From Alphaproteobacteria bacterium (GTDB taxonomy: Bacteria; Pseudomonadota; Alphaproteobacteria; Micropepsales; Micropepsaceae), in the NCBI GenBank assembly GCA_019247845.1, contig JAFBAL010000019.1:62001-126000 (forward strand): a DNA stretch of 64,000 nucleotides. Reading direction: 5' to 3'. The notes under the pieces were generated by a model, which was given only the letters and a program-made list of their open reading frames with translations, was not told where the DNA came from and ran no database searches. The first letter of the stretch is position 1; each line of letters opens with the position of its first letter. This document shows, piece after piece, positions 35,852 to 48,470 of the stretch. The translations under genes and the position numbers were made by a program.

Positions 35852-36976
35852 CTAATCGCGCCGCGCAAGTATCGCGGCGAAGAACCCGTCGGTGCCGGTC
35901 GACAGCGGGCTCGCACGGAACGGCTCGCCTTCGACCGCGAAGTCCGGATGCGATTCGAGGAATGCCGCGATCCTGTCGTCGTTCTCGCAGGGCAGGATCG
36001 AACACGTCGCATAGACGATGCGCGGCCCGTGTGCCGCAGCCTGCGCGAGCAGCGCATCCTGCGTTGCCTGCAGCGCGGCGAGCCGCTCCGGCGCGAGCCG
36101 CCAGCGCAGCTCCGGCTGACGGCGCCAGGTGCCCGTGCCGCTGCAGGGCGCGTCGACGAAGACCAGGTCGTAGCGCCCGAACGGCACGCCTTCGCGGATG
36201 ATGGTCACGCCGGCGCGGTCCGCGCGCGGAGCGATCTGCGCCAGCCGCGCGGTGCTGATGTCGTGCGCGGCGATCTCGCCTTGGTTGCGCATCATCGCCG
36301 CCAGCGCGAGCGACTTGCCGCCCGCGCCGGCCGCGATGTCGAGCACGCGCATGCCGGGTCCGGCCCCGCTCATCAGGCAGGCGATCTGCGCGGCCTCGTC
36401 CTGCAGCTCGAACTCCGCGCAGGGGTTGAGGCCCGCGACGCCGGCGGGGAATCGGATGCCCCAGGGCGAGCGCGGCGTCGGCATGCCGCCCAGCTTCGCC
36501 AGCATCGCCTCGCGCGAAGTCTTCAAGGCGTTCACGCGCAGATCGACCGGCGCGCGGGCCTGCATCGCCGCCATCTCGTCGGGCAGCCTGTCGCCGAAAG
36601 CGCGTTTCAGCTCGCTTTCGAGGAACTGCGGATATTCGCCTTTCACGTGATCGGGCGCCTCGCGCGGGGCTGCATTCAGCCGCGCGCGCTCGTCGTCGCC
36701 GAGCGGCGCCGGGCCGTAGCCGCCTGCGAACAGGCTCTCCTCGCCTGTAAGAGCGATCGCCAGGGCGCGCGGGCTGTCGTCCTGCATGCGCCAGGCGAGC
36801 GACGATCTGCGGCGCAGCATGGAAAAGACCAGCTCGGCGATCGCGGCGCGGTCCTTCGAGCCGGCGAAGCGATGCGCCCGGCCCCAGTCGCGCAACGAAC
36901 GGTCGACCGGCTTGGCTGTACCTTCCAGCTCGCCCAGGATATCGATGGCGGCCTGAAGCCGTGCGGCAGGTGTCAT
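35852..36976 (-). CDS. rsmB: RsmB/NOP family RNA cytosine-5 methyltransferase
   Basis: 374 residues. The SAM-binding motif is LDIAAGAGGKSLALAAMM (about residues 216-233). The two catalytic cysteines are in DAPCSGTGTWRR (about 272-283) and YATCS (about 322-326). The N-terminal region up to about 120 resembles the NusB-like RNA-binding arm. It likely methylates rRNA. In many alphaproteobacteria this gene sits between guaB and guaA, as it does here at larger spacing. Its ATG overlaps the divergent Nudix start in the shared CATG at 36974-36977. Confidence 0.9.
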   Translation of the reverse strand: MTPAARLQAAIDILGELEGTAKPVDRSLRDWGRAHRFAGSKDRAAIAELVFSMLRRRSSLAWRMQDDSPRALAIALTGEESLFAGGYGPAPLGDDERARLNAAPREAPDHVKGEYPQFLESELKRAFGDRLPDEMAAMQARAPVDLRVNALKTSREAMLAKLGGMPTPRSPWGIRFPAGVAGLNPCAEFELQDEAAQIACLMSGAGPGMRVLDIAAGAGGKSLALAAMMRNQGEIAAHDISTARLAQIAPRADRAGVTIIREGVPFGRYDLVFVDAPCSGTGTWRRQPELRWRLAPERLAALQATQDALLAQAAAHGPRIVYATCSILPCENDDRIAAFLESHPDFAVEGEPFRASPLSTGTDGFFAAILARRD

Positions 36977-37553
36977 GGGTCAAGACCTATCAGATCGCGT
37001 GCATATCCGCGACGTGGCCGTTCTCTCGAAGGGCCGCAACGAGCTGGACGAGGTCGCGTTCGACTATCGCCGCAGCGACGGCACATGGCAGCGGCTGTCG
37101 CGCGAGGTGGTCAAGCGCAAGCAGGCGGCCGCCGTTCTGCCGATCGATCCGCGGCGCGGGACGGTGATCCTGATCCGCCAGTTCCGCCTGCCCGTCTTTG
37201 TCGCGGGCTATCGCGAGCCGCTGATCGAGATCGTCGCCGGCGCGCTCGACGGCGATACCCCGGAGAACTGCGCGCGGCGCGAGGCGATGGAGGAAGCCGG
37301 CGTCGAGGTCCACGATCTGAAGCAGGTGTTCCATTGCTTCACCTCGCCGGGCGCCATGACCGAGCGCATGCATCTCTTCACCGCCACCTACGGCGCGCGC
37401 ACCGCGAAGGGCGGCGGGCTGCACGAAGAAGGCGAGGACATCGAGGTGCTCGAGCTGCCGCTTTCCGAGGCGCTGGCGATGATGGAGCGCGGCGAGATCG
37501 TCGACGCCAAGACCGTCCTGATGCTGCAATATCTCGCGCTCAAGGGGCTTTGA
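36975..37553 (+). CDS. Nudix hydrolase, NudK-like
   Basis: 192 residues. The Nudix box is GALDGDTPENCARREAMEEAG (about residues 89-109), quoted in parts: GALDGD, then RREAMEEAG. The one-residue-shorter, Asp-for-Glu form resembles NudK-type GDP-sugar/ADP-ribose pyrophosphatases. Upstream segments RRSDGTWQRLSREV and ILIRQFRLPVF also fit. It would hydrolyse a nucleoside diphosphate sugar. CAGGTG lies just before the ATG. Its last 14 bases overlap the end of the convergent esterase gene. Confidence 0.85.
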   Translation: MGQDLSDRVHIRDVAVLSKGRNELDEVAFDYRRSDGTWQRLSREVVKRKQAAAVLPIDPRRGTVILIRQFRLPVFVAGYREPLIEIVAGALDGDTPENCARREAMEEAGVEVHDLKQVFHCFTSPGAMTERMHLFTATYGARTAKGGGLHEEGEDIEVLELPLSEALAMMERGEIVDAKTVLMLQYLALKGL

Positions 37554-38374
37554 CGGCATAGAGCGTGCGCAGCGCCGCGATGGCGGTGGGCTCGTAGATC
37601 GTGTCGTGGCGCTCCGCAGGCCGCGGGTCGTAGTGCAGCTCGAAGCCCTCGACGGACCTGCCCGCCGCGACGATGCGCTCGATCGCCTCCTGCATCGTCG
37701 AACCTTCGTTGCCGACGCTGATCCACAGCCGCCGCCCTTTGAAATTTCCCTTGGCGAAGTCGGCCGCGGCCTCGCGGCTCAAGGCCTCCTTGTCCCACCA
37801 CAGGCTCGGGCTAGCGGCGACGTAGTCGTCGAAGCTCTGCGGCGCGCGCAAGGCCGTCTCCACCGCGAACAGTCCCGCCAGCGACTCGCCGATCAGGCCA
37901 GTGCGGCCGCTGACGCGATAGTGCGACGCGATCCACGGCTTCACCTCGTCGACCAGGAACTTGCGATAGGCCGCCGCGCCGCCCGAGGTCGGCGCCACCT
38001 TGACGTCTTCCGGATCCGACGACGGCGAGGTCAGGTCGTGCCTGCGGTCGACGCCCTCGATGCCGACGACGATGAGCTCGTCGACCGCGCCGTTGAACGC
38101 CGTGACCTGCGCCAGCCCGGTGATGTGATGGAAATCCTCCTGCTCGCCGCCGTCGAGCAGCACCAGCACGGGAAACTTGCGGGACGCGTCGCCGTAGTGC
38201 GGCGGCAGATAGACGTTCAGCCGGCGCGTATCGCCCAGCACCTTCGATTGCAGCGTATAGGAACGGCCGATGACGATGGGGCGGCCCTGCTCGAGCCATC
38301 CTTCCTGCGCGCGCGCGGGCGCGAGGGAAAGCAGCAACGCGAGACACGTCGCGGCACCGACGCTATACTTGAAC

Positions 38375-38376
<2 letters not shown>
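37540..38376 (-). CDS. Secreted alpha/beta hydrolase (IroE/enterochelin esterase-like)
   Basis: 278 residues. A Sec signal peptide (cleavage near residue 23, ARA|Q) precedes an esterase-D/IroE-like fold. LNVYLPPHYGDASRKFPVL (about 53-71), the nucleophile elbow GESLAG with Ser165, and a C-terminal His in ERHDTI are visible. Substrates of this family are ester-linked siderophores or acyl esters. AGGAG lies 5 bases before the ATG at 38376, inside the first codons of the divergent ndh, which strongly supports this start. Confidence 0.85.
38341..38369 (+). promoter_or_regulatory. Candidate promoter giving a leaderless ndh mRNA
   Basis: TATACT (38364-38369) is a good -10 element, and GAGACA (38341-38346) is a weak -35 at 17 bp. 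Transcription would start at about 38375-38377, on the ndh start codon. No ribosome-binding site precedes that ATG. The promoter lies within the 5' end of the divergent esterase gene. Confidence 0.4.
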
Positions 38377-42655
<4,279 letters not shown>

Positions 42656-42769
42656 TGTTCCCCCTTGAGTTGCACAGCGAGTTGCACAGCCGGACGGCAG
42701 CTTAGCAGAAAGCGGGGAGAATTTGCTCGCGGCCTTACATCGCGGGCGGACAAATTTCGGGTTCGCCCC

Positions 42770-43111
42770 CTAATTCGACATGGGCAAGGCGATGAAGCTG
42801 AACCGCGTGTCGAATCTGTGTCCGTTATTGCCGGTCACGATCTCGCAACTGCTGTCGGTTTCGATCAGTCTGGACACATAGACGTTCGGATCCTGGCCGT
42901 TGGTTGTCGTGATCACGCAACTCGCCTGGGGCAGCATCGGCGTAGCGAAGGTTATCACATAGTGGCCCGGGCCGATGTGGCTGACCGTATAGAGCGACGA
43001 CGAAACGGCCACGCTGCCATCACGACCCACCAGTCCCGTGATCGGATCGGCACAGGCCGGAGCGGCCGCCAACAGCCCGAACGCGACAACCGCCACGCTG
43101 CGAATGTTCAT
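42770..43111 (-). CDS. Small hypothetical secreted protein
   Basis: 113 residues. A signal peptide ([21 protein letters not shown]) should be cut near residue 21. The mature domain is beta-rich with two Cys (QASCVITT and SSCEIV) that may bond, and alternating hydrophobic strands such as [11 protein letters not shown]. It resembles small phage-tail or pilus-like beta domains, but I do not recognise a family. Its start overlaps the rlmE stop by 4 nt, which is odd for an unrelated secreted protein. Confidence 0.65.
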   Translation of the reverse strand: MNIRSVAVVAFGLLAAAPACADPITGLVGRDGSVAVSSSLYTVSHIGPGHYVITFATPMLPQASCVITTTNGQDPNVYVSRLIETDSSCEIVTGNNGHRFDTRFSFIALPMSN

Positions 43112-43806
43112 GTCTTTCCCTTTCCAAGATATGGCGCCGCCGCATCGGCGCCCCTGAACCCGCTCGCCACGAGATAGAGCTCGACCGACTCTGCACGGCT
43201 TGCGGGCGGCTTCACGTGCTTCACGTCGCGGAACATCGCCTTGAGGCGCTTGAGCAGCTCGCCGCTGGCGCCGCCCTGGAACACCTTGCCGACGAAGACG
43301 CCGCCGGGCTTGAGCACATCCGCGGCCACGTCCAGCGCCGCCTCGATCAGCGCGGTGGTGCGCAGATGATCGGTGGCGCGATGGCCGGTGGTCGGCGCCG
43401 CCATGTCGGTCAACACCACGTCCGCGGGTCCGCCGAGCGCGTCTTTCAGCAGCGCGGGCGTCGCCGGATCGAGCAGGTCGGCCTGGAACAGCACCGCGCC
43501 CGGCATCGGCTCCATGGGAAGGATGTCGGCGCCGACCACGCGGCCGCTCTCGCCGGCGCGCTTCACCGCGATCTGCGTCCAGCCGCCGGGCGCAGCCCCC
43601 AGGTCGAGCACCTGCGCGCCCTTCTTCAGGAAGCGGAACTTGGAATCCAGCTCGATCAGCTTGTAGGCCGCGCGCGAGCGGTAGCCCTGCTTCTTCGCCT
43701 GGGCGACGTAGGGGTCGTTGAGCTGGCGCTCGAGCCATTGGCGCGACGAGGCGGTGCGCCGCTTCCTGCTCTTCACCTTGACGCGCGTCTCGCCGCGGCC
43801 GCTCAT
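43108..43806 (-). CDS. rlmE: 23S rRNA 2'-O-ribose methyltransferase RlmE (FtsJ)
   Basis: 232 residues. [13 protein letters not shown] (about residues 40-52), the SAM motif [13 protein letters not shown] (about 66-78) and [16 protein letters not shown] define RlmE, which methylates U2552 in the ribosomal A-loop. A basic N-terminus (about 1-25) extends it. The start overlaps the stop of the ppx/gppA gene by 4 nt, an order common in alphaproteobacteria. Confidence 0.95.
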   Translation of the reverse strand: MSGRGETRVKVKSRKRRTASSRQWLERQLNDPYVAQAKKQGYRSRAAYKLIELDSKFRFLKKGAQVLDLGAAPGGWTQIAVKRAGESGRVVGADILPMEPMPGAVLFQADLLDPATPALLKDALGGPADVVLTDMAAPTTGHRATDHLRTTALIEAALDVAADVLKPGGVFVGKVFQGGASGELLKRLKAMFRDVKHVKPPASRAESVELYLVASGFRGADAAAPYLGKGKT

Positions 43807-44840
43807 CTCGACGCCTCTTTCAACAACTCGCGCAGCATTCCCTCGCGCAGCCCCCTGTCGGCAACGCGCAATTGCGCGCAGGGCCACAGCGCATGGATCG
43901 CCGAGAAGATCGCGCAGCCGGGCAGCACCAGGTCGGCGCGGTCGCTCCCCACCGGCCCGATCGCGGCGCGGCCCTCGTGGTCGAGCGCGACCAGCCGGTC
44001 GATCACCTTCAAGATGTCGGCGCTGGCGTGCCAGCTGGCATCGACGCGCGCGCGGATATAGCGCGGCAGGCCCATGGCGACGGCCGCCAGGGTCGTCACC
44101 GTGCCGGAGGTCCCCAGCAGGTGATGACGCTGGCGCGCGAACGGCGCGATGGCGTCCATCTCCTCGCGCACCACGGCGAAGCGCGCCAGCATGCGCGCCC
44201 GCATGGCGTCGAACGAGGCGCTGTCGGTGGCGGCATGGGCGCTGTCTTCGGCCAAGCTCACCACGCCGATCGGCACCGAGACCGAGCGCACGATGCGCCC
44301 TTCGCTCTCCCGGCCGCGGCGCATCCAGATGATCTCGGTCGAGCCGCCGCCGATGTCGAACACCAAGGCGCCGTCGCAGTCGCGGCCCATCAGCGGGGCG
44401 CAGCCGGTCGCGGCCAGCCGCGCCTCCTCTTCGGACGACACGATCTCGAGCGCGATGCCGGCCTCGTCCCTGGCGCGCGCGACGAGCACGTCGGCATTGC
44501 GCGCCGCGCGCCCCGCCGCCGTCGCGATGGCGCGGGTATGGGTGGCGCCGCTCGCCCGGATGTGCTCGGCGCAGATATTCAGCGCGGCAAGGGTACGCTC
44601 GATGGCGGCGCCGGACAGCTCGCCCGTCTGCGCCACGCCCTCGCCCAGCCGGACGATGCGCGAGAAGGAATCGACCACGCGGAACTCGCCGTTCGCCATC
44701 GGCCGCGCGATCAGGAGGCGGCAGTTGTTGCTGCCGAGATCGAGCACGGCGAGCAGCGGCTGCGCCGCGTGGCGTCTGCCGCCAGTGTGCCGTCGCTCTG
44801 CCCTGTTGGCCAAGCGGTTTCCCCGAACGTTCCCGCGCAT
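43803..44840 (-). CDS. ppx: Ppx/GppA family exopolyphosphatase
   Basis: 345 residues. The actin-like ATPase fold shows [13 protein letters not shown] (about 33-45), a phosphate-binding [10 protein letters not shown] (about 162-171) and [12 protein letters not shown] (about 245-256). The protein is shorter than full-length E. coli Ppx (about 510 residues), so it lacks the C-terminal HD-type half, as in many alphaproteobacterial Ppx/GppA proteins coupled to rlmE. It would hydrolyse polyphosphate or pppGpp. An Arg-rich N-terminus of 25 residues may not all be translated. Confidence 0.9.
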   Translation of the reverse strand: MRGNVRGNRLANRAERRHTGGRRHAAQPLLAVLDLGSNNCRLLIARPMANGEFRVVDSFSRIVRLGEGVAQTGELSGAAIERTLAALNICAEHIRASGATHTRAIATAAGRAARNADVLVARARDEAGIALEIVSSEEEARLAATGCAPLMGRDCDGALVFDIGGGSTEIIWMRRGRESEGRIVRSVSVPIGVVSLAEDSAHAATDSASFDAMRARMLARFAVVREEMDAIAPFARQRHHLLGTSGTVTTLAAVAMGLPRYIRARVDASWHASADILKVIDRLVALDHEGRAAIGPVGSDRADLVLPGCAIFSAIHALWPCAQLRVADRGLREGMLRELLKEASR

Positions 44841-45066
44841 CAGGTTACCGCCCCGGGGCTGCAGGTCAAACGCCGGCGCGCCGGCGCCGATGCCGCCTTG
44901 TGCGCCGCAGCAACGACGGAAGGGCTCTTCTGGATCTGGGGTTTCGCTCCCGGCGGTTCAACTTGCAGAAGGAAAACTTTTTCGCCGCCGCCTGGGCGCC
45001 CGCGCCGCGCTTGAAGGCCTCGCCGCGCGCTCCGACATGCCGGGAGTGGCCAAGCCGGAGGCGGCG

Positions 45067-45454
45067 ATGGACGAGCGGGACGACGGCATCCGACGGGATG
45101 ACGCGAAAAAGAAAGACGCTGAGGAAACGGACGCAACGAAGCAAACGAACGCAACGAAGGAAGCGGACGAGACGAAGGACGATTGCTGGTTCGACTGCGA
45201 CCCGGGAGGCTGCGACTGCGGCGACGGACCGGCGTGCCTCGCGGCGCTGCTGGTTCATCGCGCTGTTCTTTATACTGACGTTCGGCGGCTATGCGCTCTA
45301 CTACGTCGTGGCCAGCATGCTCGGCTACCAGCCTGCGCCGATGCGGGACTGGGGCAAGACCGGTGGCGTCGTCGTGCTCGTCCTGCTCGTCCTGACCACC
45401 TGCACCATCGTGTCCGGCTATGCCTGGCGGTGGATGGAGAAGCATTGGAAATGA
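45067..45454 (+). CDS. Small acidic, Cys-rich two-helix membrane protein with an apparent +1 frameshift
   Basis: The ATG at 45067 follows a strong GGAG site by 6 bases. It opens a very charged 39-residue segment and then a Cys-rich stretch (CWFDCDPGGCDCGDGPAC, Cys 40, 44, 49, 51 and 57). The continuation in this frame looks random and runs to 45519. Shifting by one nucleotide near 45238-45250 leads into a convincing hydrophobic domain ending at 45454. That domain has two membrane helices (WFIALFFILTFGGYALYYVV and GGVVVLVLLVLTTCTIVSGY). TGCTGGTTC occurs at 45184 and again at 45248, in different frames. This could be a disrupted gene, a sequencing error or a programmed shift. No family is recognised. 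The region 44841-45066 before it holds no other gene that I can support. Confidence 0.45.
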
Positions 45455-45515
45455 GGGATTCGGGGCGGAACCGGCGGCCTCTCACGGGAACCCCTGCGCG
45501 GCCGGGACATTCTTC

Positions 45516-45544
45516 TTGAAACCTGGGCCCGCCTCCCCTAGAGA
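45516..45544 (+). promoter_or_regulatory. Possible promoter of tRNA-Gln
   Basis: TTGAAA (45516-45521) is followed after 17 bp by TAGAGA (45539-45544), a weak -10. Transcription would begin about 9 bp before the tRNA. The -35 is good and the -10 poor. Confidence 0.35.
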
Positions 45545-45559
45545 AGCGGCCTTCGCCGT

Positions 45560-45633
45560 TGGGGGATCGTCTAACGGTAGGACTGCAGACTCTGACTCTG
45601 CCTGTCTAGGTTCGAATCCTAGTCCCCCAGCCA
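45560..45633 (+). tRNA. tRNA-Gln, anticodon CTG
   Basis: The 7-bp acceptor stem TGGGGGA pairs with TCCCCCA, and CCA is encoded at 45631-45633. The anticodon stem GCAGA/TCTGC frames the loop CTCTGAC with anticodon CTG. The T-arm TCTAGGTTCGAATCCTAG is perfect. The D-loop contains TAACGGTAG. It reads CAG codons. Confidence 0.96.
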
Positions 45634-45667
45634 GCGGGCTTTCCGGTACCCCGCGACATAAAGCACG

Positions 45668-45694
45668 CCCCGGCGGCACGTCGCACCGCCGGGG
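45668..45694. terminator. GC hairpin between tRNA-Gln and the convergent MACPF gene
   Basis: A perfect 9-bp stem CCCCGGCGG (45668-45676) and CCGCCGGGG (45686-45694) with a 9-base loop. It has no U-tract on either strand. It could terminate both converging transcripts with Rho, or just protect 3' ends. Confidence 0.45.
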
Positions 45695-45734
45695 TCGCGC
45701 AATCTTCAGCCGGCCGCAGAGCCCGCTTATCGGC

Positions 45735-47654
45735 CTATCCCCGGCCGAGCGCCATCCACTTCAGATAAAGCCGGGGGCCGCCGGATGAAACGGCGTACCG
45801 GGCCGTATACCAGTTGCCCTTGGCCACGGGGATCATCGCCGTATTGAAGGGCACGTAGCTGTTGGAGAGCGGGAAGTAGTGCATCGACGTCGAGGCCAGC
45901 TCGCCTCGCGACTCCAGCAACGCCTTGTCGGGATGCGAGCACAGATTGACATAGGCCCGGTCGCCGTCCGCCGCCACCCCGATGCAGGCGATCAGGAAGC
46001 CGTCGGATGCCGCGGAGTAGACGCAGTTCGGCGCGCGCGCCTCGTAATCCTTGAAGAAGCGCAAGGCGTCCGACATCGGCACGAAAAAAGCCTTGGCCGC
46101 AATGCTGCGGCCGGCGCCGTTGTAGAGCACCATGTTGTATCGGCCGCTTTTGCGGACGGGCACGCAAAAGCTGTTGTTGGGCAGGTGGATGTCGTCGCCG
46201 CCCCAATCGTGCATCGAGGCCGCGGCGAGCAACGAGCCGCCGGCCTGCTCGCAGCGGATCTCGCCCCTGGAACCGTTCTCGCCCGCCGCGATCCAAGCGA
46301 CCACGAAGCCGTCGCTATCGGCCGTGAATTCCGCCCCGAAGGATATTTCCCGCCACTCGCCGAGCACCGCGTCGTCGACCGAACCCAGGCCCACATATCG
46401 CGCACTTATGCTCGGATGTCCGGCCGTGATCGTCTCGGTCACCACGAAGCTGTCAGCCATCGGCGCCGGTATCGTGAAAGACGCGCTTGGAACATCGTGG
46501 TTCTTTTTCGGGTAGTAGTGCTGCGAAGCCAGGCCGCGCCAGACGTCCGGATTTGCGCCGGCGTTGCACTTTCCTTCCACGTATCCGCGATCGCCTTCCT
46601 GCATCGCGTGTATCGTCACCAGCGCAAATCCATCGCCGCCCAATTGGGTACGGTCGTAGACCTGGGCGAATTCCAGAGGCTGAGTGCGCCCCAACAGGCC
46701 GTCGCGCAGCTCGCCTTCCAGCATATATTCCTTCAGCGCGTTGACGATGCATCGCCCTTTGTCCTCGGCTCCGAGCAGATTCGCCAGGTTCGACAGGCAC
46801 ATCAGCTCGGGACGCGCGATGGTGGAGCCGGGCAGACCCAGCATGGCCGCCGGCGTGTCGTATACGGACAGCTCCCATTTGCCGATCTTGCCGCCGGCGG
46901 CATACAAGCCGCCTATGACGTGCAAGGTGATGCTGATCTGGTTCCTGTGCGCTTCGAGGAATTCCGATCCCGCATAGGCTGCCTCGACGCTGAGCTTGCC
47001 GTTGGACGCCAGCGACTCGTAGCCCAGGCTGATCTGCGCCCTGATGTCGATCTGCGAGCTGGTGTTCAGCAGCGAGTCCTCGACGCTGGTTTCCATCACG
47101 ATCGTGCCGCCGAGATGGCCGGTCGCGAAATAATGCGTTCCGAATTGGTCGAAGAAGTCGAAATATTTCCTCAGGTTGTCGCCGTCGATATTGTCGGGAA
47201 GGCTTGCCACGGCGCTCGTGAAGTCCGCCGTGAGATCGCCGGCCGTGATGCCGTCGCGGCGCATATCAAGCGCCGTGAAGATGTCGAAATTCAGCGTATA
47301 GAACTGGCTCGAGCTCTGGAACAGCGTGTCGTGATACAGCAGGCTCGACTCCACCGATCCGGAATAGGTCACGCCGGCGTATTCGGCGTCGATCGCGGCG
47401 GAAAATTCGCGGTCGTAGTCCTCCTTGTTCTCCAGGAGCAGCGTCTTGGAGACGGAGCTGTAATGCGTCGCGGCGCTCGCCGTGATCTGGTCGGGACAAA
47501 GCTTGTCCGTGTCTTTCCACGAGAAGGTCTTGCCTTGGGCATAGGTGAGATTGAAGATCTCGCCTCTCAGCAGGTCGGCCTTCTTGGCGTTGTAGCCGTT
47601 GGCCGCCATGAGCGTCAGCTCGTTGAGGGTGTCTCCCATGGTCATCTTGGTCAT
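45735..47654 (-). CDS. MACPF (perforin-like) domain protein with triplicated C-terminal beta module
   Basis: 639 residues, no signal peptide. The MACPF signature Y-x6-FGTHY is present at residues 164-175 (YFDFFDQFGTHY), followed by the expected GG (182-183) and amphipathic segments that could form transmembrane hairpins. About residues 330-639 consist of three related modules of about 105 residues. Each begins DGF (341, 449, 551) with a short strand, then a Gly-rich Cys-containing turn, then SxH (378, 480, 590), a Pro, and an N/V-P-V strand. Such modules could be a receptor- or lipid-binding domain. The start is supported by AAGGGG 9 bases upstream. Bacterial MACPF proteins occur as toxins or in development; the target is unknown and no immunity-like neighbour is seen. 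Confidence 0.82.
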   Translation of the reverse strand: MTKMTMGDTLNELTLMAANGYNAKKADLLRGEIFNLTYAQGKTFSWKDTDKLCPDQITASAATHYSSVSKTLLLENKEDYDREFSAAIDAEYAGVTYSGSVESSLLYHDTLFQSSSQFYTLNFDIFTALDMRRDGITAGDLTADFTSAVASLPDNIDGDNLRKYFDFFDQFGTHYFATGHLGGTIVMETSVEDSLLNTSSQIDIRAQISLGYESLASNGKLSVEAAYAGSEFLEAHRNQISITLHVIGGLYAAGGKIGKWELSVYDTPAAMLGLPGSTIARPELMCLSNLANLLGAEDKGRCIVNALKEYMLEGELRDGLLGRTQPLEFAQVYDRTQLGGDGFALVTIHAMQEGDRGYVEGKCNAGANPDVWRGLASQHYYPKKNHDVPSASFTIPAPMADSFVVTETITAGHPSISARYVGLGSVDDAVLGEWREISFGAEFTADSDGFVVAWIAAGENGSRGEIRCEQAGGSLLAAASMHDWGGDDIHLPNNSFCVPVRKSGRYNMVLYNGAGRSIAAKAFFVPMSDALRFFKDYEARAPNCVYSAASDGFLIACIGVAADGDRAYVNLCSHPDKALLESRGELASTSMHYFPLSNSYVPFNTAMIPVAKGNWYTARYAVSSGGPRLYLKWMALGRG

Positions 47655-47768
47655 GATCTGTTTCCCCTTGTGCGTGAACCGTTGCAGCTCACACTAGGGA
47701 GGTGCACGCGACCGCGCTGTCGCGAAGGCGACAGGAGGCGCTTTTTTATGCGCCGCCGCGGCGCTTTT

Positions 47769-48431
47769 TCAATGCGCCGCCGCGTTGAGCGCGCTCCACC
47801 CGCCCCACAGAATCTCGAGCCCGATGCAGAGCATGATGAAGGCCGAGAGCCGCACCACGACGTTGGTCCCGGTCTTGCCCAGCGCCGCGACGGTGCGCTC
47901 GGCGAAGCGGTAGCAGAACCATACCGTGAGCGCGATGGCGAGGAGGCCGACCAGGGTCGCGCTGCCGAACTGCGCGAACTCGCTCAGGTGGTCGAGGTCG
48001 GCGCCGCGCGGCCGCTGGCTGCCGAGCGCGATCGCGACCGAGATCGAGCCGGGACCGACGGTCAAGGGCATGGTCAGCGGATAGAACGGATCGGGGATCG
48101 GCGAGGTGTCCTTCTGCGCGTCGCGCTCGCCGTCGGGGCGCTCGTCGGAATTGAGCAGCTTCCAGCCGAACGCCGTCACCACCGCGCCGCCGCCGATGCG
48201 CACGACGGGAAGGCTCAAGCCGAAGAACTCCAGCACATGCGAGCCGATCAGGAACGAGCCGATCAAGAGGCAGACCGAGTTCAGCGCCACCCGGCGCGCC
48301 AGCCAGTTGCGCTGCTTGTAGGTGCAGAACTGCGTCAGCCCCAGGAACAGCGGCGCGCTGCCGACCGGATTGACGATCGGGAACAGCGCGCCGTAGGTGA
48401 GCAGCACGGTATCGACGAAGACGTTGGTCAT
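47769..48431 (-). CDS. MarC family membrane protein
   Basis: 220 residues with six hydrophobic segments. LTYGALFPIVNPVGSAPLFLGLT (in part, about residues 10-32) and PLTMPLTVGPGSISVAIALG (about 115-134) are the two conserved NPxGxxP/xGPG blocks of the MarC/YchE/YhgN family. These inner-membrane proteins resemble transporters but have no confirmed substrate; the original link to multiple antibiotic resistance has been withdrawn for E. coli MarC. It is co-oriented with the upstream PQQ-propeller gene (39 bp). Confidence 0.93.
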   Translation of the reverse strand: MTNVFVDTVLLTYGALFPIVNPVGSAPLFLGLTQFCTYKQRNWLARRVALNSVCLLIGSFLIGSHVLEFFGLSLPVVRIGGGAVVTAFGWKLLNSDERPDGERDAQKDTSPIPDPFYPLTMPLTVGPGSISVAIALGSQRPRGADLDHLSEFAQFGSATLVGLLAIALTVWFCYRFAERTVAALGKTGTNVVVRLSAFIMLCIGLEILWGGWSALNAAAH

Positions 48432-48470
48432 GGCGGCATTCGTTTACGTTCGGTCCGCCGCCGTCTTACC

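Noticed and set aside
44841..45066. A plus-strand coding start upstream of 45067 (for example at 44900) for the two-helix membrane protein in a single frame
   Set aside because: The upstream 115 codons in that frame are Arg-rich and domain-free and have no ribosome site. The ATG at 45067 in the other frame has a strong one.
47730..47771. T-tract hairpins (GCGCC...GGCGC followed by TTTTT) near the end of marC as a terminator
   Set aside because: The T runs are on the plus strand, but marC and the MACPF gene run on the minus strand. They would terminate a plus transcript for which I see no gene.
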